A stretch of DNA of 64,000 bases from Mesostigma viride (taxonomy: Eukaryota; Streptophyta; Mesostigmatophyceae; Mesostigmatales; Mesostigmataceae): contig RPFO01002102.1 in NCBI GenBank assembly GCA_009746045.1, positions 89,501-153,500 on the forward strand, given 5' to 3'. Made by a program: the position numbers and the translations under genes. Shown piece after piece: positions 1-13,129 of the stretch; positions within the stretch are counted from its first letter, which is position 1; each line of letters starts with the position of its first letter. The notes under the pieces were generated by a model. The model was not told the DNA's origin. It saw only the letters and a program-made list of their open reading frames with translations, and did not search any database.

Positions 1-167
1 ATAACCGGCCAGGGTCAACTGCGCCAGGTTAATTATGTTAGATTAGTTATCGTCCATACTATTCATGGTGTGGATTGCGTAGATTAATATAGCGACCACC
101 GTTCATAATGGTCTATTATGAATCAGGTGTAGATCTTTTACACCCGGCAGTCAGCCGGGATGTAAAA
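1..167 (+). repeat. Left copy of 167-bp direct repeat (possible LTR 3' part)
   Basis: Matches 6098-6264. The last 32 bases (136-167) form a stem-loop: TTTTACA-CCCGGC pairs with GCCGGG-(A)-TGTAAAA around an AGTCA loop. Homology stops exactly at the foot of this hairpin, so it marks the element's end. Confidence 0.75.
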
Positions 168-168
168 C

Positions 169-188
169 TGGACTCGGAGGAATCCACC
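169..188 (+). other. Possible primer-binding site
   Basis: Begins TGGACTCGGAGG directly after the left repeat. TGG is the complement of a tRNA CCA end, as expected for a primer-binding site. No specific tRNA was matched. Confidence 0.3.
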
Positions 189-736
189 TGAGTCGCAGAG
201 GTAAATGAGCGCTGTTTATAAGTTTCTAAAACAACTATAATGTCACATCGCAGACTGGCCACCTTGCGATTGTGCGTATGTCGTGACCTACACTCTAGAG
301 GTCATGACCCAGGTTCCTGTCAGGAACGGATTTTTTTCACGAATTTAATTTTTTTCTCTAGGCGGTAGGTCGATTTTCAATTGCCCCTGCCGAAGGGGGG
401 TTGTGGGTTCGGTAGTTATTGAATAAGTCCGGCAATCGGCATCGAGAACCTATAGCGGGTCCATAATCCCTCATAGTCGACTTTTTAGTGGGGCGGGGTG
501 CTGGCGAGCGTCCGAGAGAATATCCTCATCATCGGCGACCTCTTTTACTTCGGCAGCGTCCATGGGCACGACACCCGGCAGTCAGCTGGGGGAGTCGAAG
601 ACACAGGTATGCCCGGAGTAGGATTGTTCATTATGATAGAACGCTCCTTCGGCCATTGCTGTCGAAATTTTAGTTTTTCCTAGACTTGAATTTCTATCAG
701 TAGTATATGCAGCCCTACCCAGTAGTGTTTCTTTTA
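189..736. other. No gene seen
   Basis: AT- and GC-mixed DNA with only short out-of-context reading frames. Bases near 568-585 repeat a piece of the terminal hairpin (ACACCCGGCAGTCAGC), suggesting a second, diverged fragment of the same terminal repeat. Confidence 0.5.
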
Positions 737-1262
737 GGGTTGCAGCCCTTCCAGGCTGTAGCCCCCTTTTCTTTTTGTCATGCTGCAGCCCTTCCAGGCT
801 GTAGCCCATTTTTGTGCTGCAGCCCTTACATGCTGTAGCCCATTGTGGTGCTGCAGCCCTTACAGGCTGTAGCCCCCTTTGTGTGTGTGTGTGTGTGTGT
901 GTGTGCTGCAGCCCTTCCAGGCTGCAGCCCATTTTTGCGTTGCAGCCCTTCCAGGCTGTAGCCCCCTTTTCTTTTTGTCATGCTGCAGCCCTTCCAGGCT
1001 GTAGCCCATTTTTGTGCTGCAGCCCTTACATGTTGTAGCCCATTGTGGTGCTGCGGCCCTTACAGGCTGTAGCCCCCTTTGTGTGTGTGTGTGTGCTGCA
1101 GCCCTTCCAGGCTGTAGCCCATTTTTGCGTTGCAGCCCTTCCCGGCTGTAGCCCATTTTGGCGTTGCAGCCCTTCCCGGCTGTAGCCCATTTAGCGTTGC
1201 AGTCCTTCCAGGCTGTAGCCCAAGTGTTTCTTTTAGTGGCAGCCCTTATAGGCTGTAGCCCC
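737..1262 (+). repeat. Minisatellite built on GCAGCCCTTCCAGGCTGTAG, with (GT)n insertions
   Basis: About 17 degenerate copies of a 25-40-bp unit, each with CAGCCC-TTCCAGG-CTGTAGCCC. Two copies are interrupted by (GT)n runs near 881-905 and 1080-1095. The unit is partly self-complementary (CTGCAG/CTGTAG). Reading frames on both strands here are artefacts of the repeat. Confidence 0.9.
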
Positions 1263-3400
1263 TAGCAGCAATAGTGTACACTGTGGCTTGCTCCTTAATC
1301 TTCGGAGCACGCTGAACAGGTCATTCGTGGGTACGGGTGGGGGAGGCAGGTCTTGCCACTCTTGTTCAGGCAGAAGAGTTAATTCTTATGCACACGGCAC
1401 TCCTGGGTCACTAGGAGCCACTTGTACCACTCTATGACCTTCACCACCACCTTTGCCTTCTGCCCCAACCATCCTCTCACCTGGGTCATCAGTGTAGAGG
1501 GTACAGGGAGGGCAACAATTGTTGGATGCACTACGTAGCTGTGACAACAGGTAGTCATATCTGTTGCATGCGCGAGTGGTGACACGCAGTAGTAGCTACT
1601 TTGGTTGGCTGCTGCACTGTTACAGGTGGTCACACTTGTTCTTTTACTTCATTGGGTTGTTTTATTTTCTTTAGGTGCTGGTATCTTGGAGACAGGCAGG
1701 TAGTAGCCAGTCTGGCTAGCTGCTGCGCTGTCACGGGTGGTCACACCTGTCCTTCTTCTTTCTTTTGTTGTTTGGTTATTTCCATATGCTGCTAGTCATG
1801 CCAGTATGTTGACACTGTGTCCCTGTGGGTGTAGCCGTTAGCTGCCTGTACCATACCTCCTTTGCAGGGGCCAGGATGGCTGCCTGTGCTCACCTTATAG
1901 GTGCTATAGTGACAATTGCTATCTTTAGTAGCATCGTCCCTTGTAGTCTTTAGTGACTGCAATATTCTAACAATATTTGTATCAGCTGTGACAGCAGCTA
2001 GTAATAGCTGTGTTGTCTAGGTTGGTCTTACTTGCTACTAGACATCGCAATTAGGGCTACCCTCATGGCTGTTGCTGTCTCTTTGTTGGGATTAATTAGT
2101 TAGAGTGACAGTTGTTGCAACAGTTAGTCATAGCTGTTGCCATCATGAGTATTTTGTCTCTTTTGCTTCTTTTGGTTCCTGTGTATATGGCCCTCACGGC
2201 CGTCCATGTGAAGTGCATCAACACTTTACCTCTTTTGTTTCCTTAGTGGTTGTCGCCGGCGTTCCACCGGCTTGTTCCTTTGTGCATCATGTCCATCTTC
2301 AAGCGTCGGCCTGTTTTGCAAGGGTACTTTATGTTTCTTACCTTTGACGTATCTATGCGACGTGGTTGTTTCAGGATGATGCGCTTGGTTGTTGTAGCTC
2401 GGGTACCTTACTTTTCCTTCCAGTCAGGGAGGGTTCTATCAGCATATGCTTTGCAACCTTCCTAGTTGCAGATTTCACTTTGCTGAAATGCATGCTGTTG
2501 TGGACGTTCATGATGGACATCATTTCCCACGTGTGGATCCTACAGGGTTCCCAGTACTCCTGTCATGCACACTTGTCTCCTCGTACTTTTTCCTTCCAGT
2601 CAGGGAGGGTTACGTCGCCACAATGTGCAACCTTCTTAGTTGCAGGTTTTAGGCAATGGAGCACTTAGCTGCATGACGGGCCTGGGATTGTTGTTGATTT
2701 TTGTTGCTTGACATAACAATCTATGGATCCTATAGGGTTAGCAGTACTCCTTCAGTCTGAAGGCGCTATTAGCATTTTGTTCTCTTCCCTGTTCTAAGGG
2801 GAGTTAGGACTCTTCACATGGGGTGCATTGGGTTTTACCACCACCCCCACCTCATCTATCCTCAGTCGCATTCAGCCCCTTGCCATCACCCCTTCCCTGC
2901 ACAGCCACCGTGCCAGGAGCTAGCAAGTAGTAATCCTTGCTGTTAATCGGGGTTGCTGTTGGTCATACCTGCTGTTTGCTGGGATTGATGTCAGGTGATA
3001 ATGGGTGTTCCTACCCATTGTTGTGGGTGTGTGGCACGTTTCTGTTGCAGGTAGTCATACCTATTTTTTTTGTACTCAATACTAGCGGTCATGCTGGTAA
3101 CCGTGGCAATGGTTTATTGGATATCGCCAGCTAGACACATCTACCATGATGACAGGGGCTCGTGATAGCTCAGTACCGGGGAGTTCCTCGACGTGTTTGT
3201 AGGGGCAGCCTTGCTTGTGGACCTGATCACTCCACTCTCACTGCCATTCGGACACATGTTTCGTAGACACTGCCTTGTCCTGACCTTCACACCCCTTTCT
3301 CCCCAGTCTGGGGGTACCCTTGTGGGTACAATGTCTTTGTACCTCAGTTGTGGCACGTCTATTTTGGCTTGATATTCTATCTGTTTGGTTTGTTTGGAAT
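1263..3400. other. Interior DNA without recognisable gene
   Basis: T-rich with repeated motifs such as CTGTTGCAGGTGGTCACAC and TTTTCCTTCCAGTCAGGGAGGGT (cited in part; near 2410, 2585). These look like old internal duplications. The open frames are short, cysteine- and leucine-rich by composition, and match no family I know. Confidence 0.45.
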
Positions 3401-3407
3401 TTTTTTT

Positions 3408-3905
3408 TCCTTTCCCCCCCCCCCTCCGGGTGCTTTCCGTCGCGAGGGCGCTCCGATTCCCATAGAGGGGGGGGGAGAGAAGAAGGAAGAGGCTTCACAG
3501 CCCCTTAGGGGGGGGAGGAGTCACAGAGATAGGCATCTGTGTGTTACCCAGTTAGTGGACTGAAGGGAGAGGCTCCCATCCCCCTTAGGGGGGGGAGGAG
3601 TCTGTGTGAGAAAGCACTGAGGTTACTAGTGTTATTACTAGTGGTGAGATCAGGTGCATGTGTTGGTATGTGTATAGTAGATACGTGGTTGGGTGTCCCT
3701 GGTTCATCAGGGACAAGGGTCAGCTGCACTATGATGTGTGCGCTTAGAAGATGTATGTAGGTGTATGGGGTGTGCATAAAGGATTGGAAGATGCGTATGC
3801 GTGTCAGAGGAATCTTTCAATTTTTTTTAATTTTCACTTTGTGTGGTTTCCTCCATGCAAAGGCACACGCAGGGCTCCCCCTTAGGGGGGGAGGTATCTC
3901 ATCTC
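3408..3905 (+). repeat. Repeated G-tract motif CCCTTA-G8-AGGAGT
   Basis: Three copies of a CCCTTA, run of seven or eight G, GAGG block (near 3503, 3585 and 3878), with further G and C runs at 3410-3480. They resemble the purine tract at 5554-5569 that precedes the right terminal repeat, so they may be duplicated polypurine tracts. Confidence 0.55.
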
Positions 3906-4352
3906 TTTCGTGCGATGGATGTGCGCAGTCATGCACACTTGTCTCTTCCCCACCACACCAATACCAGCCGCAGGTCCGCAAGGAGGAGCTATCTGCTCTT
4001 CAGGACCCCGCTCTTCAGGAGGGGTTGGACCTCGGCATTAGTTCATTCGGCGCGGAGTCCCCTTGTAGTCATACGAGGTGGCGAGGGACACCGATTTCAT
4101 AAGGGTTACGGCGGCGACAAAGAGCGCGGGATACGGTGCGCGCAGTTCGAGCTATGATCGCGCCTCAAGTTGCGACATCGGCGCAGTGGCGGCAGTCAGC
4201 GCTAGGGCGGCCGTCGGGCGAAGTATCACACGCGACTTCCGTCGCAAGCGTATATTTGTGCAACGGTGGTAAGCCACCGTACATGGAGCCCGCGCTATGC
4301 CCCTCAGGTATAGTGGCGACGGGCGACAAGGACAAGGAGACACTGTGGCCAC

Positions 4353-4740
4353 ATCGGCGAGTCGATGGACGCATCGGCGAGTCATTTGTTGGACAACATG
4401 GTTTCCGGCATTAACAAGGCGTCCGACCTCTCTTCGCAGTCCGCGGTGGAGGTCGAGCAGCGGGTTTTTCCCAGCTGCAGGCGCTGCGTTTAGGTTTGGA
4501 GAAACAGATGGTTGCACAGGCAGAGTTTTTTTTTTTTTAGGCGCGGTTGTCCACCACGATGGAAGCGGTACTCCAGAAGGTGATGGAGCGGATGTTGACT
4601 CCCCAAGCGGCGGCGGGACCTGGGGCTTCTACACATTCCAGTGCAGGACCCAATCAGGTCGCGCCTTAAGGGCCGGGCGGGGCAGTCACCAGCGCGACGT
4701 TACCGGTGGGTACTGTGACCGTTGCGGGTGGTAATTCCGG
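4353..4740 (+). pseudogene. Gag-like coiled-coil relic, frameshifted
   Basis: A readable segment starts at ATG 4365 and gives a helical, heptad-like stretch (DNMVSGINKASDLSSQ). It shifts frame near 4468 and continues with SQLQALRLGLEKQMVAQAE. A run of T at 4529-4539 interrupts it before STTMEAVLQKVMERML. Helical, glutamine- and leucine-rich, with no zinc knuckle: this resembles the N-terminal part of a retroelement gag, but that is inference from location and composition. At least two frameshifts make it non-functional. Confidence 0.35.
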
Positions 4741-5553
4741 GGTTGTGGGGCCGTCAGGTCCCCCAATGACGGGGCTTTCCAGTGCCCGTCCAGGGGTGGC
4801 ACCGGGGCCGTCAGGTCCCCTCGTGGCGGGGCTTTCCAGCTCCTCCCACCGACCTTTGGCTCCTGTCCAGGTTCCCCCTCAGGGGTCTGGGTGGACCTCC
4901 CTATTGCCACGTGTGGCGATAGTACGGGCGTGCGATTGGTCATGGTCACATGACAGTTTACATTGTGTTCTTCACCACATTGTCTTATCGGGTGGGAGCC
5001 TTTGGCACCTTGCTTGCCATTGGTAGACTGTTCTATTTGGGACGTCGTTGAGTTGGTGACATTTGGCGACATTTGGTGACATTTGGCGACATTCGGTGAT
5101 CTTTGGCGACTTTTGGCTACTTTATTGTAGCATGGCCTTTATTGGCTCTTGTGATGAGAATTTGGAGGTTGAGCCACCTGCGTGTGATGTATCACCTCGT
5201 GCAGTTACAGTGGTGGTCGTGTCGATGCCTGTATTGACTATCCTCACTTTGGATGTGTTACGATTCACGTATGTCCGTGGCTAAACTTGTGGTGATCGTG
5301 GAGACCTTGGCTCACTGCCCTGTGTCTTGGCCCCTCGCTTCTGTCCTTTGGGCATGCATCCTTCTTCTGCGTGCCGCGCGGCCAATGGACGGGATCTGAG
5401 TTGGGCTTGCCCGATGGACCAGCTTAGTCGTGCAAGCTGGTCCCTGCCCCATCGGGACCATAGGTCACTCATGGGTTGCACCATGCGTATACGGAGTCTA
5501 GCATGTTCTGGGCGTGGTTGTCGTTGGGCTAGCGGGGTAGCCGACCTCTCCCC
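4741..5553. other. GC-rich interior DNA, no intact gene
   Basis: Contains a proline-glycine-rich open stretch (4706-5026, plus) following the gag-like relic, and a short 12-bp tandem repeat of GACATTTGGCGA type at 5055-5120. Nothing else recognised. Confidence 0.4.
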
Positions 5554-5569
5554 AGAGAGGGGGGAGGAG
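5554..5569 (+). other. Polypurine-tract-like run
   Basis: Sixteen uninterrupted purines (AGAGAGGGGGGAGGAG) directly before a TGTTGC start. This is the arrangement expected for plus-strand priming beside a 3' LTR. Confidence 0.4.
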
Positions 5570-6264
5570 TGTTGCGTCCAAGCCTATTTAATTAGGTTCC
5601 TTTAGTGGACAGTTCGGCGCAACAATGTGAAATAGGCGAAATCTTAGTGTTCGACTATTTAGGACTATTTGTACAGCCGGTTCATACGGCGTTGTACTTG
5701 CTATTCAGTGGTTTTGTAGTACTTTCGGTACTTTGGTTTATCTGTAGGTGCGCAGCATGTCAATGTGCGTGGACCTAGTATAATTCGTTTTGGGTCGTAC
5801 GGTCAATTTGTGTGAACCGTAGCGCCCTAGAGATCTCGGTTGACCATGCGTCCAAGCAGTGCTGCTTGGCACTGCTTGGCAACGCTGTGAGCCGCCAAGG
5901 TTAATAGTGTGTGGGAACGTTCACCATTGTCACCCCCGGAATGAATGAAATGAATTGAGTTAATCTCTTTCTCTTTCCGGCTGGGTCACGCCCGCGGGTT
6001 TAGGAAATGCATGGTCCTGAATTCCTGTCGTAAATGCTACATGTACCTCGGGAGGCATTAGCCACGCTTCCCTATAGAGGTTGTCTCACCGCAGGCTATA
6101 ACCGGCCAGGGTCAACTGCGCCAGGTTAATTATGTTAGATTAGTTATCGTCCATACTATTCATGGTGTGGATTGCGTAGATTAATATAGCGACCACCGTT
6201 CATAATGGTCTATTATGAATCAGGTGTAGATCTTTTACACCCGGCAGTCAGCCGGGATGTAAAA
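5570..6264 (+). repeat. Right terminal repeat candidate (about 695 bp)
   Basis: Its last 167 bases match window bases 1-167. The rest has no counterpart in the window because the left copy is cut off. It ends with the same hairpin (6233-6264). Confidence 0.45.
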
Positions 6265-6329
6265 TCAGGTTGATTCAGATGAGGTCCCTGCTGGTTCCTT
6301 GTGGACTGGCCAGCCAGGGCTCAGATATC

Positions 6330-6366
6330 TTCTTACATGGTCAGGCCCTTGCCGACCATGTAAGAA
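6330..6366. repeat. 13-bp perfect inverted repeat
   Basis: TTCTTACATGGTC at 6330-6342 pairs with GACCATGTAAGAA at 6354-6366 across an 11-base loop. It lies in otherwise featureless DNA (6265-6715). Confidence 0.8.
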
Positions 6367-6715
6367 CCTGTTAGGCGACGCAGTGGCCAACATTGGACAT
6401 ACCGCCATATGTTTGTCTCCGCGATATGATTTTAGCTGACATGCAGAGCACAGACACTGTTGGCGTCATCCGCTCAACCCCTCTTATTCATACATGGGAC
6501 CTCGGATATGTAGGATTAGTAGCGTTGCCCAGGCGGACATTGTCAAAGACTACGACCCCCCAGTTGTGGGTCCTAGGAAATTTAACAAGCATGATTGTCT
6601 CCTTGTTGATAGGCATTAATTCATCCTTGATGATAGGCATTGCTTGCGTGCAAGATTAGCTCGAGGCCCATATTTTAGACTACTATAGCTGAGCTGTGGA
6701 CATACATGATCACGT

Positions 6716-7010
6716 GTGGACATACATCACGTGTGTAGTACTCCTACACACAGATCTCGAGTGATTTATCTAGTACCAAATCCGAAAGGCTTGCATCACT
6801 CCCCGGACAGGAGAACTTTTGCGGATGACTGTAGGTGTAAGTTGGCGATGCCATGGTAACCGGAGACGTCCGTCCTATAGTCAGCAAAATTGGTGCGAGA
6901 GGTCCCCAGTTCGATTCCGGTCGGATTCATTTGCAGATCGCGTTTTCCGCGTTTTCCGCGGCCTGGCACTGAACGCAAAGGTTTTCACCTTTGCGGAGTG
7001 TCTGATCAGA
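6716..7010 (+). repeat. SINE-like dispersed repeat, copy 1
   Basis: Homologous, in opposite orientation, to 47787-48075 and 48177-48370. The read strand contains GGTCCCCAGTTCGATTCC (from 6901), which fits a tRNA B-box and T-loop, preceded by a GGTGTAAGTTGGCGATGCC stretch that could be a worn A-box arm. The T-stem is imperfect, so no functional tRNA is claimed. This copy carries a small duplication of CGCGTTTTC. Confidence 0.5.
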
Positions 7011-7104
7011 ATACATGTAGTTATTGACGTCTTGACGGATATTGACGTCTTGGGGGACTTCCACTATATCTTCTTTGGGGAATTCAGAGATCCCGGTCCC
7101 CCAA

Positions 7105-8419
7105 CCAGGTTGGCCAATACGTCGGTACGTCAAATACGTCGGCCTCAAAATACGAGTATTATACGTGGAGCATGGCAGAATACGTCACCAGAATACGTGG
7201 CAGTGTGCAGCATGGTTATGAATGGGCCTTTAGGGTTTAGGCCTTAGGGGGCATAGTTATGCATGGAGATCAGTAAATTATGGTGGAAGGCATAATTTAA
7301 TCTGCACCATTCCTTGCACTTATTCCCCACCTGAGCCTGCCATAAATTTTTAATGCAATATGTGCACATTCCTTGCACTTATTCCCTACCAACCTGCCAC
7401 CATAATTTACCCATTACTGCATGTGCGCATTCCTTGCAAGGATTTATTGTGCATGCCAAGTCCGGGAGCAGTGATCAGCCCTTTGTACTGACTAAGGCCG
7501 GCAATCATCGCCTTGAAAGAGCGGCTCTGAGCCGCGTGAAAGGAAATAGCATTCTCAACAAAGAAATTCACCACCAGGAGATGGCATTCCTCTTCGTTTA
7601 TGGGGCTCACAAACCTCGTGATTGTCTGCTGCATGCATGGCGAGGATCTCCTGCACCTGCCGACCCCGGCCGAAGCAAGGCCGTGGCCGCTCTCCGCCAT
7701 TGTCCTGAAGCTAATGTGCTGCTGCTCCCTCGCCTTCAGCCCGGCCTTCTTGCTCAACAACTCCTGGAATTCTGACCTCCGTTTCTCCCCACTCTTTGCG
7801 TCAGGGCAAGCATCTATGCCCTGCCCTGCGATGCCCGCTAAATGTGCGTGCATCCGGGTCGCACTAATCTGCTTGCCATCGCCACTGGTAAAATTGTGGC
7901 CGCAAAATGAGCAGCTAAACTTCAGCTGCGAAACCGTTTCCCCCAGAGCATCCTTCACCAAGACAACTGGTTCTTTTCGTTACAAGATTATGCTCTGGCC
8001 CTTTTTCTGGCATGGCTGCAAAAACGCGATTGCCCTTTGCGACAAAATCCAATGGCACACCGCCATGCAATATTAGTGATACAGGCTGTGTTACAAGTAC
8101 CACGTTCCTAGCACAGCTGGCATTTTCATCGTGCTGCCACTCTCGTCTCTCTCCGTGTAATTTCAGCTAGCTTGCCAACTGCCAAGTCATTACTGGACTT
8201 GCGAAAAGCTGCCTAGTTCGTAGTAGAAAATCTTGGTAAAGGTAGGCGCCGCGCCACGGTCTGGTTGGCCTGGCGCCAAGCGCTGCCCCAGCTCGAACCT
8301 AAAAAATTTCCAAGTCCAAATCACGTATTCCTGACAAAATACGCGTATAGTACGTCGGGGCCAAAAAAACGCGTATTGCCGTATTTATTTTGACAATACG
8401 CACGTATTTGCCAACCTGG
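7105..8419 (-). mobile_element. hAT-family DNA transposon remnant with intact ends
   Basis: The 8-bp target duplication TCCCCCAA sits at 7097-7104 and 8420-8427. Inside it, terminal inverted repeats CCAGGTTGGC[C/A]AATACGT match at 17 of 18 positions (left 7105-7122, right ending 8419). An 8-bp TSD is diagnostic of hAT-type transposition. The interior carries the N-terminal part of a hAT transposase on the minus strand, but the catalytic core is missing, so this 1.3-kb copy is non-autonomous. The ends also contain subterminal TACGTC-like repeats. Confidence 0.88.
7407..8103 (-). pseudogene. hAT transposase N-terminal fragment (BED zinc finger), frameshifted
   Basis: The main frame (7407-7961) shows a BED-type finger: SCSFCGHNF, then ATRMHAHLAG and GIDACPDA, giving the C-x2-C ... 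H ... C layout of hAT N-termini. Further on, NFFVENAISFH and QSRSFKAMIAGL match the segment after the BED finger in plant-type hAT transposases. An upstream piece (VPLDFVAKGNRVFAA) lies in another frame from 8103, so there is at least one frameshift near 7940. No RNase-H-like catalytic region or C-terminal dimerisation domain follows, so it cannot be active. Confidence 0.75.
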
Positions 8420-8427
8420 TCCCCCAA

Positions 8428-8990
8428 CATGGACATGAGACTAATTAAAATCAATTAATCAATGTCATGAATAGAGCGCGTTTATGACGTTCAGTCATGA
8501 ACAGAGCCCTAACCTTAAACACATAAGAAAACAATTATGGCGGGCGGCATGTGACCAATGTAAGAAGCTTAGCCCCCAAACATATTGTTGTCTCACGTAA
8601 TGAATCACTTGCTGATCAACAAATCGATGGTTATCTCATAGGCACAATGTACCTCTGACCATCATTGCTGGCCCATGCATGCATGCACCAATGGCAGCCT
8701 ACATGACACATACATCACTTATTTGCCATGTAAAAAATGCGACAAAGTGTCCATATAGGTACTCATAGATTAGCACAAATTCCTTAGCACGATGTGGACA
8801 ACTTTACTTAACGGTGAAAGCCTGCTGTCTCGCCCTTGTTGCCTTGAGGGTTCCCGGCGATAGGTCCTGTCTGTTGGTCGACATTTTTCTTTTGCAGCTG
8901 GCCATCGTCGGTAGGTATGAATGATCTCGATGCTAGCAATTACGATGATGATACCCGAGGTAGTCCATACCTAGGATCGAGAGCTTCTTC
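8428..8990. other. No gene seen
   Basis: AT-rich spacer between the hAT element and the palindromic repeat block. No open frame, RNA gene or repeat was recognised. Confidence 0.5.
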
Positions 8991-8999
8991 TTGTATGGC

Positions 9000-9715
9000 A
9001 ATGCCGGCAGGGCGCTGACGGTGACGGCCGTCACCGTCATCGCTCTCGACGGGCGTGATGAAAAGGACCTGTTTGATAGGCGGCAGCTATTGGTAATATA
9101 GGTCGTTTACTATTACTCGCAATAATGAGTTAAGAGGTTGGCCCTCGGCATGGCGATCACGGGGCGATGACGGGGCGATGACGGGGCGATGACGGGGCGA
9201 TGACGGGGCGATGACGGGGCGATGACGGGGCGTTGACGCGCGTGATGAATAGGATCTGTTTAATAGGCGGCGGCTATTGGTAATATAGTTTGTTGATTAA
9301 GAGAAGAGTTTAGATGTTGGCCCGTCGAGGGCGATGACGGTGACGGCGTCACCGTCATCGCCCTCGACGGGCGTCATGAATACGACCTTTTTTATATGCG
9401 GCGGCTATTGGTAATACAGGTCGTTTGACTATTACTCCGAATAAAGAGTTAAGAGGTTGGCCCTCGGCATCATCACGGCATGGCGATCACGGGGCGATGA
9501 CGGGGCGATGACGGGGCGTTGACGCGCGTGATGAATAGTATCTGTTTGATAGGCGGCGGCTATTGGTAATATAGATTGTTGATTAAGAGAAGGGTTTAGA
9601 TGTTGGCCCGTCGAGGGCGATGACGGTGACGGCGTCACCGTCATCGCCCTCGACGGGCGTCATGAATACGACCTGTTTGATATGCGGCGGCTACTGGTAA
9701 TATAGGTCGTTGATT
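9000..9715. repeat. Composite tandem block with 50-bp palindromes and an 11-bp repeat
   Basis: Three units of about 285-315 bp. Units 2 and 3 each centre on a near-perfect palindrome (9320-9372 and 9606-9658; 25-bp arms around GGC). Unit 1 has a shorter one near 9017-9038. Between them run tandem CGGGGCGATGA repeats (about seven copies at 9158-9232, two to three at 9487-9520). All units share GATAGGCGGCGGCTATTGG. Confidence 0.9.
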
Positions 9716-9795
9716 ATGCCCGTCGGTCTTTACATGTAGGGATTAAGAGGTGGGCCCTCGTGAATTACATTGGGCTGTACTAGGCCCGTCTAGTT

Positions 9796-10245
9796 GTGTA
9801 CCATCCCCCTCCTTCCCACTGCAGGTACGCAGCAACCCGCTGTTATACTGGCGGCAGTTGTGTACCACCTGTACGGTATTTGTGTACCACCCCCCTCCTT
9901 CCCACGGCAGGTACGCAGCGCGACCCGCTGTTGTCCTGGCGGCAGTTGTGTACCACCTGTACGGTATTTGTGTACCACCCCCCTCCTTCCCACGGCAGGT
10001 ACGCAGCAACCCGCTGTTCTACTGGCGGCAGTTGTGTACCACCTGTACGGTATTTGTGTACCACCCCCCTCCTTCCCACTGCAGGTACGCAGCAACCCGC
10101 TGTTCTACTGGCGGCAGTTGTGTACCACCTGTACGGTATTTGTGTACCACCCCCCTCCTTCCCACGGCAGGTACGCAGCGACCCGCTGTTGTCCTGGCTG
10201 CAGTTGTGTACCACCTGTACGGTATTTGTGTACCACCACCCTCCA
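9796..10245 (+). repeat. 86-bp minisatellite
   Basis: Five to six copies of a unit with TTGTGTACCACCTGTACGG, a C-run and a CAGGTACGCAGC core (repeat starts near 9856, 9943, 10029, 10114, 10200). Because the length is not a multiple of three, frames on both strands stay open through it; I treat them as artefacts. Confidence 0.92.
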
Positions 10246-12545
<2,300 letters not shown>

Positions 12546-12559
12546 TTTGTCAATAAAGC

Positions 12560-12892
12560 AGGGGTCATCCAGCCTTCAGACCATGAAAATAGACCACCCA
12601 CAAAAATTGGGCGCATTCTGAGCTCAAATGGTGACATGTGACAGCATACATGTGCAGTTTTTCGTCATTTTCCCCCTTTTCTTACATGAAACAAATATGA
12701 ATAGTGAACAAATGAACTCATATCAGGCTGGATTCTTGCAGGCAGCATTTATACCATGAAAATAGACCACCCACAAAAATTGGGCTCATTCTGAGCTCAA
12801 ATGGTGACATGTGACAGCATACATGTGCAGTTTTTCGTCATTTTCCCCCTTTTCTTACATGAAACAAATATGAACAGTGGACAAATGAACTC
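12560..12892 (-). repeat. 173-bp satellite, two copies, reverse orientation
   Basis: Complement of the 19613-20645 array: ACCATGAAAATAGACCACCC, TGACATGTGACAGCATACAT and TTACATGAAACAAATATGAA blocks occur in order. The array ends exactly where the duplicated 1.96-kb block begins. Confidence 0.93.
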
Positions 12893-12895
12893 TTC

Positions 12896-13129
12896 ATGTC
12901 CCACGTAGCTCCCACAAAAACCAGCATCTTCATTAAAACAATAAGTGGAAGCATACATGTGACACTAATTGACATGCCCGGAGGCACGCCGTTCAAGGCC
13001 CTTCATGAAGTACGTTGCCCTAGAGGCAACCAAGACAAGGGTGGGTGGGTGGGGAGCAAAGAAAGAGGCCGACAAAACCAGCCAGAGCGGCTTTTAGTCG
13101 CAAAACCTCCCTTATCCCTAGCTAACTGA
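12896..13129 (+). CDS. Short ORF with ubiquitin-like N-terminal motif (unit U1)
   Basis: The ATG opens the repeat unit. Residues 9-24 read TSIFIKTISGSIHVTL, which lines up with the first strands of ubiquitin (pattern x-IF-[VI]-KT-[LI]-[TS]-G). The match fades after about 35 residues, at the point where U1 is joined to filler sequence. It lacks a C-terminal di-glycine and cannot be a complete ubiquitin fold. Expression is unknown. It could be chance, or a captured fragment within a mobile unit. Confidence 0.35.
   Translation: MSHVAPTKTSIFIKTISGSIHVTLIDMPGGTPFKALHEVRCPRGNQDKGGWVGSKERGRQNQPERLLVAKPPLSLAN

Larger units (their letters stand above)
1..6264 (+). mobile_element. Putative LTR-type retroelement remnant, non-autonomous, 5' end cut by window
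   Basis: Bases 1-167 recur without visible difference at 6098-6264. If this is the shared tail of a left and a right LTR, the right LTR would start at 5570, just after the purine tract 5554-5569 and with TGTTGC. The left LTR would then lie mostly outside the window. A TGG-starting stretch right after the left repeat (169-188) could be a primer-binding site. The interior has one gag-like relic but no recognisable protease, reverse transcriptase or integrase. The repeat ends in a hairpin and TAAAA rather than the usual CA, so an LTR is not proven. A dispersed satellite or another element class remains possible. Confidence 0.4.

Noticed and set aside
6895-6925. Functional tRNA gene at the B-box-like sequence
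   Set aside because: The T-stem has mismatches, no closed acceptor stem or anticodon arm can be drawn, and the sequence is part of a dispersed repeat.
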